From Lichenostomus cassidix (lineage: Eukaryota; Chordata; Aves; Passeriformes; Meliphagidae), in contig CM039192.1 of assembly GCA_008360975.2 (NCBI GenBank), positions 11,825,694 through 11,889,693 of the forward strand: DNA of 64,000 nt, in the 5' to 3' direction. Position numbers and translations under genes: made by a program. Every line of letters begins with the position of its first letter. Within the stretch, counting starts at the first letter, position 1. The notes beneath the pieces are model-generated. The model searched no databases and was not told the origin of the DNA. It was given only the letters and a program-made list of their open reading frames with translations. Of the stretch, positions 51,486 through 63,900 are shown one piece after another.

Positions 51486-54157
51486 GTGACCCTTAGCTGG
51501 TTGGTTTTTTTAAAAGTAATTTCCTTTAGCCTAAGGTTTTAAAATCAGGATTTACTCATCTGTGCAGGTCTGTGGAACACTATGACAGGGTAAGTCCATG
51601 GAAGTGCTGGGCCCCTTACAGAAACCCGTTTGTCTCTGTCACACACTCCACATCTGAATTCTGAATTTAACATTAGAAAATGTCCAACCCTGGTCTTTCA
51701 CATTTTCTGTGTTTTGCAGTACATCTGCCTAAGTTAATCCATTTTGAAGAACTATGTGGATTCCTAAGAGAATACAAAAGCTATCCCAGCTTTACTAAAC
51801 ATTCTTTTTTTCTAATATCATTGAAATGGACTTTAACTCCTGCATTTTATCAGTTTCTACATGCTCATAAGATTTTAAGAAATAAGTAAATACAGTGCTT
51901 ATAATATCTTTTCTTCCTTCCACATAAATTTGGTACCAGAGGAAGCTTCTGTCTTACATCATTGGCATGATTTTTAACAAGTATTTATAATAAGACTGGA
52001 AGAGACATAGTTCTCAAAAATAATATTCCTCACCCTATAAGTAATATTATTTCTGAAATCTGAGATTTTTAGTTTAATTTGAAATCTCCTTTGAAAATGC
52101 TTTTTTAGATTATTTCAAAAGATTCTGGGTGTGATTGAACCTGTGGTAGAAATTTGCAAGATACACAGTTAAATTGTGAAGGCAGGAAATGAAACAGCTC
52201 AGAATCTGAATGAACTCTGGAGCATTTGCATTCTCATATTTAAATATCTGCCTGAATTACATATGAGCTATAACTTTTCACTGATTGGAATTTTTTGCAT
52301 TCTCTGTAAATAATAGTGCTATGACAAGTCAATATTTATATTATTTCAATATATGAAGGTGTTGTGTTCAATCTCATGTTCGTGTGAGTTAAAAACACAC
52401 AAAACCAGAATAACCTCTAGTAAGGAGGATACTAAAGGGAGAGAAGAAAAGAAAACCCCTGACTTACAACAAAGACAGGGACCTACTCACAGTTCCTGAC
52501 GGACTGATGCAATACAATGAAGCTGGTGTATTCAATATAACTTTTAGAATAATTGCCTGGGAGGTAACCAGAAGAAGTACATTTTACTTTATCATGGTAC
52601 ATAAATAAAAGGGCAGACTAATTAATCATATAGCTTACTAAAAGTGCTTTTTATTTTGCCATTTAGTATGCCAGAAAGATCATTTTCTTTAATGTATATA
52701 CCCAGTATTAACATGATTTAATCCATCATGTTCCGTATTATGAAATTACTTTGTTTTACTCCCTGATCCAGCTGAAGATCATTAACCCACACTATTTTCT
52801 AAGTCATACATCATTTGAGTGTATTACCTCATATAGCAAAAAAGCTACTTCCCTCGGTTATACACTCCAACTAAGAAATCATTTTTTCTGGATGTTGCTG
52901 ACAAGGAGAGCTGTTTTCATTAGAAAGCAGATGGTTCACTATTTCGATTCTGTTTTACCTTCACATTTGCTCCAGCTCAGAGTTCTTTGCTGCCAGTTAC
53001 CTCATTACCTCTCGCCTGTATCCCTGACCTATCCATAAAATGTGCTAAACAAGCAACTGCTCTGCCTTCCCCCAAGCCCAACTTTCTTTACTCCACATCC
53101 TCACTTATAAGTCAGTCTTCAAAGAGCAGCAAAAGTGAAGGCAATCATCTGAACAGTAGCTTAAGCTCTCACAGTTCTGCAGGTGTTTGTTAGCTGGGAG
53201 TGCCAAAGGTGTAATTTACACATTCAGATTCTGAGCTTGGACATGAAGTCACACTGCTGATGAGTTTGCCTCACAGAGCTTTAAGGCAGAATCTGGTCTT
53301 CTGTCATTTGTTGTAGTTTGCAGTTTGGATGTTTATGGCAGTGATATTTTCACTGTTCCATTCTCTGAGTCTGTAGGATTCATGTTCTGCTTGGGCTGCC
53401 CTGGGTGCCTGCTAAGTGTCAATAAACAGTGGCCTGCAGTGTAAATGAAAGGTGTGAAGAAGAGGGTAATGGATTCTTTTGAGTCAAAATGAAGACTGAG
53501 TAGTTCCTGGAGATGTGTCTTGGTATTTTTAGAATAAAAAAGAATAAATGATGTTTTAAAATAGAACACTTCAAGGAACAGAAGTAACACCTGTTATGTT
53601 TCAGACTGGTTTTAGTTATCTCTAAGAATTTGCCTTAGAAGTCCTTCCATTCCAGTTAGGCAAGGAGACTAAATGCTTTCATTGCTTTAATAGAAAGCCA
53701 CTAGAGATTAAATCCTTTGAGGTAAACCCATCAGTACATACCATCAGTTCCTCCACACTACGCGTGTTTTGGTTTTGATCATTCTACACTGAGGATAATA
53801 CTCAAACATTGTAGTAAGGTAGTCTGCCTATTTTGTGTAGTTTTTTCTGGTTTCTATGATATCCATCACAAACTCCATTTTTATTATAAATTCACGAAGT
53901 CTTCAGGGGAAAGGTTTCACTTTTTTTTTCACATACTTCAAGCTCATGGCAAATTTACCTTTTATTGTTATGTCTTACACTTGCCATGTGTAAAGATGTT
54001 ATCATTTTATCCACACTGAAAACTAATACAGAGCTTGACAGGAATAAGAGTAGAGTATTGGGAGTGGTATTTGATTTTGTTAATTTGAAGGACAACCTGT
54101 TCACTAATCTTAAAGTGCATCATAGGTGGGATTGATTTAAAACAATGATCTTTCTAG

Positions 54158-54497
54158 TTTTCACTGAAATTGAAGGAAGAATAAAGGACTATAATGAACA
54201 TGTTGACAAAATCCAAGGAAAAGATCATAGAGTTGGAATTTTTCCAAACTTATATGAACACCAAGAACAATGTTTAGCTATACTTTACTTAAGCACTGTA
54301 CGAAGAGTTCTGAATGAGCTGGGGAGAAACATAAATCTAAAACACTAAACAAAGCCAAAGCTGAAGAAGGTCAGCCTGCAATTAATAACCGTGCTCAGTT
54401 ACATTATTTTTATGATGACCCAATATTTAAGCTACTGAACTTGGTACCACAAACAGCCATGCATGTTGTACAGAGTGAAGAATATGCAATTGGTTGA
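54158..54497 (+). pseudogene. Frameshifted protein-coding remnant, product unidentified
   Basis: This is the only stretch that reads like genuine protein. A first frame (from about 54158, stop TAA at 54346) encodes about 60 residues of mixed, non-repetitive composition, including YLSTVRRVLNELG near its end. A second frame, open from 54318 to the TGA at 54495, continues in the same style with AQLHYFYDDPIFKLLNLV. The two open frames overlap only at 54318-54345, so a single one-base insertion or deletion there explains the break. The joined product would be mostly charged helical sequence of roughly 110 residues. I do not recognise the family. An in-frame TGA at 54133 and an acceptor-like tttctag at 54151-54157 bound it on the left, and a donor-like AGGTAAGG lies at 54671-54678. 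It could be a processed pseudogene fragment, a decayed exon of a duplicated gene, or an exon with an assembly indel. Confidence 0.55.
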
Positions 54498-56520
54498 GCT
54501 TGATTTCTACCTGTTGGTTTATAAAATCCATGGATTCTGTCTACTCTCTGCTGAATGCAGCCTCAGCATCCAGCCTGAATAAACCTCACAGCCATAATTC
54601 AGCTGCAAATAGAGCAAAAAAAGGAGCTGCAGGTGCTGCTGCTTGCACATCATGAGCCAGGAACCAAGAAAGGTAAGGCATAGAGACAGATCATCTTCTG
54701 CAGAGGAGCTGAGTGCAGCTGCCCTGGGGCTTCAGAGGCAATGCCTTTATGCAGTAAAGCCTTTGTTGCAGAGCTTTAAGCTTCTCTCACTGGTGTGGAC
54801 AAGATTGCCAAAGTGATGAGAAGACTGCACAGTCTTGTGGAGGGCCTGGATAATCCCACACTGAAGTGTGTGCAATGTCAGAATTTACTCCAGTACACAG
54901 AAAAAAGATGGACTTTTTGGTTTATGCCTCTGAGTGCTCCTCAGAATGGTATTTAGCATTGATGTCACCCAAGCCAATTTTTTTCTGCTCAAGAAAGCAT
55001 TTTGAAACTACCAAGTTCTGTTGATGAAAGTTATCAAAACTGAAAAAGGATATAACAACAAAGAAGCAATTTTGTGAACTGTCAGTCCAAAACTTTGTTT
55101 TCAGCATAAACAAGTTAGTGGGTTTTGCTTTAACAGTTGTGAACTTCATATGCACAAAAGGTTTTTTCTAACCTTTATTTTGTCCCTACCTGAATGCTAA
55201 CAGTAAAATCATAAAACATTATAAAGTATCATACTGTGGTAAAATAATTCCAAACAAAACAAAGGAGAAGCCATGGGAAATTAGAGCATAGGAACTTGAC
55301 AAGCCAAAATAGAAAACTGCAAAGTACACAAGGTGTCATTGTAGGATTTGTGTGTGAGTGACTGTATAGAGTGCAGTGACACTCCTGATCATATAAATCA
55401 CACAGAGAAACCCCATCTGGTATTCTATGGGAATAAGTTAAGTACATTCTTTAGAATTATATCAAAAGCAGTTAAAAATGTAAACCATTAAAATGTTATA
55501 TAATAGAATAGCACTTTATTTATAAAAATGTCATTTGCATTTTTGTGCACTGTTTAACTTCCATGCTTGTTTTGCTGTTTTCAAATAACAAATTGACCAT
55601 TTCAAATTCATAATGAGGTATGAAATAAATGAGAGGGTACTGAGGGTGAGTCATTCATTAATCATAAGCAAAACAGGGACGAAATCAAGGACACAGAAGC
55701 ACAAACTGTAAAAGTAATAGGTTGTGTAATCTGTGTATTTAATATTAACTACATTATGTTTTTCACATGAGTTCTGAGAAGTGGATTTTTTATGTTTACA
55801 CGAAACTAATCCAAGATAAATTTTATTTCCCAATATTATTTTATCCTAGAGGTTGCCCTCTTTTTAATAAAGTAGAAGACAATGAATTCTAGCTTATCAC
55901 ATTGTTATGAAGATTTAATAGTAGGGTTAGCAGGAACATTGAAGCCTCCTGAAACTTTTTATTTAGGATATTCCACTTTTGACTAGAATGTACGAAACTC
56001 TTCTTGTTTGTCATGGCAGATCTCCCATTACGGACATAAATTTACCTGGAATTAGTTGTTTTGGCCAAAATAAGTTATTATTCATATTCATCTGTCAGAG
56101 AAGGACAGAACAAGAGCTATTTTTCAAACCATTCTGTGTCTTTATCCTTCAAGAGTTCAATCCTCAGTGATTACACAATGCAACAAGGTTGTTTACAGTT
56201 TGCAGGTGATGTGAGTATTTAAAGAGTTGGAGTAGCTCAAATAGACATAATAAATATAATTTGTTACTCCATGTCGGATTTCAACAAAAAACCCCACAAA
56301 AATAAACCAGGTTGTAATAAGGCAAGGTGAACTGGCGGCACAGCAAGGAGTCAGCTCACTTCAGAATCACTAAACAGATGCATCTCTGTTCCATACACAT
56401 TCATTTGGATGGAGTTGGTATTGATGTGAGTCTTACTCGTTATTTTGGAATTTACTTGGCTGAGGAGGAGAAAGAGATGAGAAAAATCAGAGTGAGAACT
56501 ATGCCGATAGCTTGCTGCTA
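54498..56520. other. Non-genic DNA, possible further decayed coding traces
   Basis: Immediately right of the coding remnant, a frame at about 54530-54656 (Ala/Ser-rich, after an ATG at 54530 in the context tccatgg) and one at about 54780-54950 are open but are interrupted by stops relative to each other. They could be more of the same decayed coding sequence or chance. The rest, to 56520, is AT-rich with only short random frames. Confidence 0.35.
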
Positions 56521-56524
56521 GAAC

Positions 56525-57180
56525 CACTGTGCTTTGTGTCCCCTGGTGTGGTACTCTGGGCAGCCCTGTGAGCCCTGTGTGCCTGTGCACAGCAGAATGA
56601 TGGGTGACCAGCACTCCTGGAGCCATGTGGGACCCCCAGCACCACTGCCAGCCCACCAGCATGGGTCACAGCAGTCTCTGTGTGCTCCATACCACTTCAT
56701 CTCTCTGCACACAGAGGTACCCAGCAGATCATGGCCTGCTGGGATCACAGGGAGCTCCCTGTGCTGGCACAGGAACTTGTTGGGCACTGAAGGCAGGCTG
56801 CAGGGCATTGCTGTGCCCTGGGATCTGCCCTGGGTGAACTCGGGTTATAATCTGTGCTTGTACCACAGCCTGTCATGTTCCTGCCTCCGCCACTCAAATG
56901 GGCTCAAATTGCAATCCTGGTGCAGTCAAACTGCACTGAGCTGCTTGTTAGTGCCCTGTGCTTGTCCCCAGTGTCACACACGGAGTGTCTGTCAGTGCTG
57001 GCAGCCCGTGGGGAGGGACAGCCCCTCGGGGAGCTGCTGCAGCCCCTGTCGGAAAGGCTGTAGCTCCATGGTCAGAGGAGCACACTGCCTGCTCTGTGCT
57101 GGGCTCTCCCTGCAGCACTCTGCTCAACTCGTGCTCTGCTCTAAATTAATGGTGTTGTTGCAGTGCATATCAATGTCTGA
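56525..57180. other. GC-rich island with long open frames
   Basis: Base composition changes abruptly from AT-rich to clearly GC-rich near 56525 and back near 57180. CpG is scarce (about eight by eye), so it is not a CpG island. A 222-codon plus frame (56534-57202) spans it, with alternative plus frames and minus-strand frames of 63-103 codons in the same interval. Multiple overlapping long frames are expected where stops are rare. The 222-codon product is Cys-, Ser-, His- and Leu-rich, with no domain I recognise. It may be an old retroelement or LTR fragment, a noncoding exon or a local GC-biased conversion patch. Confidence 0.45.
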
Positions 57181-57202
57181 CCAAGCAATTTCCTGCATTT
57201 AG

Positions 57203-60200
57203 ACTGCAAAACAGGAATTATTACACCAGTGGTTGATATTTAGAAAAAAATCATGATTCCTCAATATTTCCATTCATAATTTTTGCAACTTGAAGTTCTG
57301 TCTGCAAATCTGTGTTCAGAGGGGAAAAGCGCTGTTGATTAAAAGTGCATATTCTATCACCTTCACATGTTTTCCATAACCCTTGATGAACAAAGTATTC
57401 TAATTTTTAAAACTCCCATTTTACTAATTTCCTACCTTCTCTGCTCCAACATATCTACATTTTGCAAATTGTATTAGTGCCATATTCACACTGCGCTTAA
57501 GGTGTTTCTTCCTAATGTGAGAAGCTATATATAAACTGCAAGGTGTTAAAGCCAGTAATTGTGAGTGGGGTTTTTCCTTCTAAAGAAATATATAAGGCAT
57601 GATCAATGAATAGATTGCTATCAAAACCAAGGAATTTGCCCAGATCTCTGAAAAGTCATACATTCCATTCAAGCCTGTGTAAGTGGGGACATCCTCATAA
57701 TATATTTACCTTCACTGTAGATGCAGGTGGTTTAAGTGTGGTGCTCTGGTTTAGATTCCAGAGCAAATAGGTTACCTATGATATTATCATTCCCAGGAAT
57801 ATATTGCCAAGCAAAGCCTTTCTCAAGCAATGTGGGTAAAGGGTTCACTCTGTCCCCCCGTGGTCCTCTGCTTGAATGCTTTTCCCAAGCTCCAGATCAA
57901 TCTTTAACTCCTCACTTTTAAATTAAGATGAAATACCATGGAGAAGAAAGGGAACATAAACACTTCCAAAATCGTAGCAAATGGATTCTCTCACTCTTCC
58001 CTCTCCTAAGCAAGACACTTAAAATGAAGCCCATGAAGTCTTTTCTGTGCTGGACCAGGTATTTCCAAATTCTTTGGACCAAATTCTTTGAATCTCAAAT
58101 GTTTCAGCAGAATTTTTTTTTTTCCAAGAAATCCTCTAATGCTGTTGAAGAGTCTTCAACTCAGTACCAGAAACATTTTGCTATGGGCCTGAGAAGTCTG
58201 TCAAAGTAGAAATTTTTTTAAAAAATCAGCACCATAGCAGGGAAATGTTCCTTTTATAGGTACCCTGCCCTGCTCTTGGCATCATGTCTTGCACAAATAA
58301 ACTCTCTAAATCTGAGCTGGGCTTCCTTTGCACCTCAAGCAATCCAACTGCAGAGCTTCTCTAATTCTGCTTTCAGAGGTTGTTCCTGCAGCAGAGATGG
58401 ATGGTGACTTTATATCCAGAAGTTAAAAGGTGGAAAGAGTTTGGCTTTTGGGGGTACTTGAACTTATTTACATCTTCAGCCTATTTGAAATTACTGTTGA
58501 AATATCTACCAATGCATTCATGAAACATGTCAAAGTTGAAGGAATGCATTTTAAGCAAGTGCCCTCTCCCAGGTTAATGATTAACACTGGGAGAATTCAG
58601 CTTGGTATTTACTGTATCATGACACAAATAAATTGAACTCCAAGCAAGTCATTACCTATTTTGTTTTTTAAGTATGCAATGCCAAATTATTAACTTTTGT
58701 AGTAGTAGGGTAGTAAAAACACAGGACAGGCTCTACCCATAGAATCCTGTGGGACTCGTTTGTTCATACCCAATGTGGTGGATAAAGAACATAGTTCTTG
58801 TAGAAGAAGGCTTTCTGTTTCCAGCGCAATATCTAAACAATTAAATACAATTTTTTAAAATATGCCTCTTTATTTACATCTCATTATTGTATTAAAAAAT
58901 AATCCTTGCATTCTCCATCTATTTCTCACTCTTCATCATAGCAAACTGCACCTTCTGTTCTCTGCATGTTTCGAAGGACCAATCAATTCATCTATTCTCC
59001 TGCCACATTTTGGTATAATCACAAATATGTCAGCACTGTGCCTATTACAAAAAAAATTTCAACCTTCTTAATTCTGTTGGAAGGGGATTTTACTTCACTA
59101 GAAAAGTAGTTACATTTCTTGAAATGTAAATATTACCTTTCAGGAAAAATATTGCCTAAATTATTCTGCCTGAAATGTGAATGCTTCAGAAAGTTACAAA
59201 CACCTAAGATGTTGAGAATTTAGGTTAGAAGAAAAATACTTGGGCATTATTAACTATCCCATGGTAAAACCTGCATCTAGACTGCCCTGTGTGCAAAGAC
59301 TTTAAGGTTCTAATTCCATTTTGCAATTCCCAATTTTTTTCATTATGAGCTAGCACTGTTTAAAGGCTCAAAGGTTTCATGTAATTTTCCTTGAATCTCC
59401 AGATAGTACATGGCCAAGTTATTTAGATACAAATAAGCCTTGAGAATATCACCAAATCCATTCTAATTTCATTCATGCCTTGGAGATAATAATTTAAAGA
59501 GCTAGTCACTGCTTGCAATTAAGCATGGAGAAAATAGATCCGTCCCATAATTTATGTCTGCAAAGGTTGGGCTGGATTTGTAATTAATGTTTGCTCCTTT
59601 TAATGAAATACTCCAAAGGTCTGCACTTCTGTCATTCATGGAGGTAATTTTTCAATTGATTAGTAAAATAATACTTGAAAAGTAAATGCACCTGCTTTAG
59701 CACAGAAATGTCTTAGTCAAGTAGAGACAATGATTGGAGTGCTAAAAAAATATCATTTCAATACAGTAGAGACTGGAGTTTTACTCCTCCAGAATTCAGA
59801 ACTCCCACTAAAGAGAAAAAAAAGAAAAGGTAATTAAACCTCCAACAACTTCCTCAGCATGCTTTCATCCAGTTTAATTCCTGGGTGGTTTTCAGCATAG
59901 CTAAATACTTTTAGGAGCACACGCCTGAACTGTGCCAGTGAAATATAGCTGGAAAGCATATGTTACAGCAAGACATCATTTTTATATTTGTGTACCTTAG
60001 TATTTTTGGAGGACATGATCAAATAATTTGATATTGGAAATTTGTTTCCATTTTGAATAAACTCTTAAAATTTGACAGCTCATTGGGATTCTCTTATTTC
60101 TTTTTCAGGATCAAATCTCTTCAAGCCTGCCAAGTGGCAAGGCTTGAGAGTTAGGTTCCTGAATCTGCTGGTTTAAAAAGGCTGGTAGTGTCCTTTCTGC

Positions 60201-60765
60201 AAAACATCTGCTATCAAAGCAAATGAAATAAAGTAACAAGCCACTCTGCCTGTTTTCAGGGAATTGATAAGGATTTTCTTTGAATTAATCACTCCAAAAA
60301 GCATGTTTGATGACTTCTGCTGCTTTGTTAATTTAGTCATTTTGACCCAAAGGTTTACTAATCCTGTGCTCCAGGGACCTCAGATTTTGTAGAAGTTCAT
60401 GGGAGTTGACTGTAAGTTGACCAGACAGGATGCAGAGCAGGAGCCACAGTCTGTGCCAGATTTCTCAAGGACCACAAATATGGTGATTCAAGAGCTTTTG
60501 AACCTTGTGTCTTGTGGGACAAGGATTTTGCTTCCAGAGAGGCAAGAGAAGTGAAAGAAGCACTTATCCAGTGCTCAGCATGATGGAGCAGAGTAACTCA
60601 GACAGTGGAGCAAGGGGATGACAGTCATCAGAACATTTAACTATAAAGATAAAAGTTTATAGTTTTCATGCTACAGTTTTAAGTGTTTGAGTCATTTGAA
60701 GGATCCAGCTCTTACTAAAGCACGAGCAAAGCAGCACTGAAGGACTTTTAAAACCCTGCACCTTG
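57203..60765. other. Non-genic AT-rich DNA
   Basis: No gene is supported and the longest frame is 93 codons (57928-58209), without a domain. The patch at about 59480-59790, with ttttcaattgattag and gtaattaatg strings, has weak enhancer-like texture. Confidence 0.5.
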
Positions 60766-60815
60766 AACTTAGTATAACTCCCATTAAAGTCAATGGATGC
60801 TGAGTCAGACCTTAA
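60766..60815. mobile_element. Fragment of palindromic ancient repeat
   Basis: The string taactcccattaaagtcaatgg contains the same self-complementary core (ccattaaagtcaatgg, the reverse complement of the core at 35730) followed by atgctgagtcagacc, which echoes the outer part of that repeat class. Only one side is recognisable. It is independent of the shorter element 30 bp to its right. Confidence 0.4.
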
Positions 60816-60842
60816 TTCTTTTTGCATCTTAGAGATTCAAAA

Positions 60843-60903
60843 GGTGAAAATCCTGGCACTACTGATGTTTTGCCATTGACCTCATAGGGTCAGGATTTCA
60901 TGC
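60843..60903. mobile_element. Short palindromic MITE-like remnant
   Basis: Sixty-one bp runs from ggtgaaaatcctggc (60843-60857) to tcaggatttcatgc (60890-60903). The right end reversed and complemented is gcatgaaatcctga, so the ends form imperfect terminal inverted repeats. The centre carries ttttgccattgacctcat. This matches my recollection of an ancient amniote repeat with GGTGAAATCCTGGCCCC ends and a CCATTGACTTCAATGG core. No database name is assigned. Confidence 0.55.
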
Positions 60904-63900
60904 TAAAAGCCATAAAATGGCACTGACATTTCGTCATTGCTGTCTTGGATCAGATTCATGACAGTGACCCAGGAGAGAAAAATCTGCATAATCCATTACT
61001 ACTGCATCTACCCAACACTTCTCACCACCTTCTGCCTTGCTTAAAGGGACAAAATAATCTATAATTTTGAGCTGCCTTCAACTCAAGTGAAGGAGAATGG
61101 AAAAATCTTGATATTCATTTTTCAATCACACTATTTTAACCTTCTAAGTAAATTCTTGATTTTCTTATATTTTGTATTAATTTAATTGGAAAATTCTCTT
61201 TTGGAAATGAAGGAGGTTTTGTTGGGTGATCTGGGTTTTTTTAATAACTATTCTAAAAGTCTTTGCAGTAAAACTGGAAGGCAAATTCCAGGTTGATAGC
61301 ACTGTTGAATGAAATGCTTATGATTAGCAGTGAGAACTATGAAAAGTTTATATAATTCCTTAATGATCTTTAACAAAATATTTAATTAAAGACCAGTTGG
61401 AAAGGTAATCTTGGTTAATAAGAGGAAATAAGGGAATGAACTTATTTTGGTAATGCAAGAGTACTTGCAGTACATGAAAGATGCTACATATCATTAGCAG
61501 TTAGATACAATAAACTGATAAAGTACAAAATAATTCTGCCCCCCCTATAAAAGCAGTAGATGTTTGCATTTGGAAATTAAAAAAGCCTGCTTCTGTGTTT
61601 TGTGTAAACTTTGCTTTTCCCTTCATTAAAACTTCTCTTTGTTAAATAACCGCAGATCTTCAGACATTAGGGGTACTCAGGTTGCTTAACTTGGTTTCGC
61701 TGGCCTTTCTAAAGTAGTCTATGAAGACTAATAAAAAAATCTCCTTATATTCCTTGAGGAAAGTGGTGTGAACATTCCTGTTTGTGTCAAACTGCACTCT
61801 GAGTGCATCTTCTGACTTTCCTGCAGTGCCTTGTGCTCTCCACCCTTCAGTGAGTCCTTGGTGTCCTGTGAGTTTTATGCAGTTGAAGGTCCAAGTCAGG
61901 AGTGCTATATTATTGCTAAGGAATGTGTATTTAAACACAGGTTAATAATAAGATTTGAACCATTTTCTTTCCTTTTAATTTAATGAAAGCATATGTTTAT
62001 ATACAGAGCCTTTGAAAATTAATTTCCTGAATTTCTCTAGGGATATAGGGGGTTTTGTAGGATGCATAGTTTTTCCTTGTATTATTTATGAATGTAGGAG
62101 TATAATCTAGTAGAGACTCCCTTTGTGCACAAATTTTTAAACTCTTTAAGCCACTTTAGTTGCACTGAACTTTGAGATGAGAATGAAGCCTTCTTTCTAT
62201 TTATTGGGACTTTTTCTTAGAATGTGAAACATGTTTACTTCCAGAACACCGTGTAAATATTTCTTAAAGAGGTGCTTTGCAAATAAGCTATTATGGTACT
62301 AAAGAAAACATTGATTAGTTCTAAATGGCAGTAACAATTCAAGTGTATATAAAGACAAGTGCATTTTCTTTTGAGGTTAAGCCTCTGAATTTAATAATTG
62401 AAGGAAAAAATACAATAATGTGCAATAGAAGAATCTTCTGTGAAGTGCATTATGCAATTATGACTGCCATAACTACAATTGCCTTACAAGATCATAGGAT
62501 GTTTTCTCCTTAGAGAAAACAAAACAATTTTTATTACTTTTTTATTTGGAAATATGTACTGTTTGGAAAAGGTTGTATGCTCTGTGATGATTCTGTTGAT
62601 TCAGAAAACCAGTCCGTAAGTTCAGGAAATCTGAAAATTCAGGACACCATTCAAGTGAATGCAGTATCCAGCTGAAGTAATCTATTTATTTTTAGCTTTC
62701 TCAAAGTTGTTTTCCAATTTGAACACTGTTTTTAGGGAATATCTTTGCCAGTTCCCTCAATTAAATCATGTCACATTTTGCTTAACATACAGAAGACCAG
62801 AATTATGAGAAGAGAGATTTTGTCTGTGAATTGTGGAGTTTAACCTGGTGAATTGCACAAGTCATTAGCTGTCTAGATCAGAGCCTGATTGTGCTGCTCA
62901 CAGAACCTGTGTGCTGGAAAGATCCTGTGTGATGACTGTGCTTACATAGCCAAATTTGTTACAAAAGGGAATACTACAAGCTCTTCTTCATCACATGAAA
63001 TAGGCCAAGAAGTAGAACTACAATTCTGGTAGCAAAGATTTAGATTGGACTTTAAAAAGCAGGATAATAACTAAGAGGTTGTACTGTATTAGGCTCAAAA
63101 CTACAATGAGGAAAGGTGGTGGGAGGGGATTTGGCCAGTGAAATAATTTGTCTGTTAGTGGATCCATAGCTCAGGGAGTTTGGTGTAGCTCCAGAAAGAA
63201 GTACGTGTTAATTGTGGTGAAGTTAAGGTTCCCTCATATGACAGAAGTGTCATGGTTTAAGTACAAATGTGAAGTATAAGAGTTAAGAATAACTTTCCTC
63301 AAAGAAAGATTTCCAAGAGTCCCTTGTCGTTCCTTGTGGGGTGTAGGTTAGGAAAGAGTGGTACAGTTGGATACAACATTTAATCAATGTGCATCTTGGT
63401 TCCTCAAATCATAGCTGTAACTCCTCTCTGTGTTGCAGCTCTTTGCGTTTCATGTCAAATTCTCTGAAGTCACTCAATCTGTGTTCCATGGGTACTGCTG
63501 TGTTCATACAGACATGTACACTTTCATTGCAGTGATTTCTGACCTAGCATAGCTTTGTAAAACCTCTATCTCAGTAGCATTAAAGATGACAAATATATAA
63601 ATCCAAGGGGAAAGTACTAAAGTTAATACTGAGGGGTTTGGGGTTTTTTTTGTGAAATAACCATGGTTTCCATCATTTTACAAAGTCCCTTCTACGCTTA
63701 ATGTATGCTGATAAAGATCCATTCTATACAACAATTTCCTCTCATCTCACTGCCCCACCTGCAGTTTTTCCTTATGTCTATTCCTCTTAAAATCCAATTT
63801 TCTAGTTATACTAGTATTTATTAAAAGCTTGACTGTAAGGTCTTTGTTTACCCAAAGATCTATTTTTATCATAACTGTTTATAATGATTAAACCTCAACA

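Larger units (their letters stand above)
46783..54149. other. Non-genic DNA with enhancer-like patches
   Basis: No gene is supported. Frames of up to 102 codons (46930-47274, both strands) mirror each other. Two repeat-free patches with regulatory texture lie at 47950-48195 and 49840-50100. A 19-A run sits at 51467-51485 with no retroposon body recognised to its left. Confidence 0.45.

Noticed and set aside
63248..63360. tgtcatggtttaa string resembling the start of an avian ERV LTR
   Set aside because: Only the first dozen bases match. No LTR body, polyadenylation signal or matching end was seen, and no primer-binding site follows.
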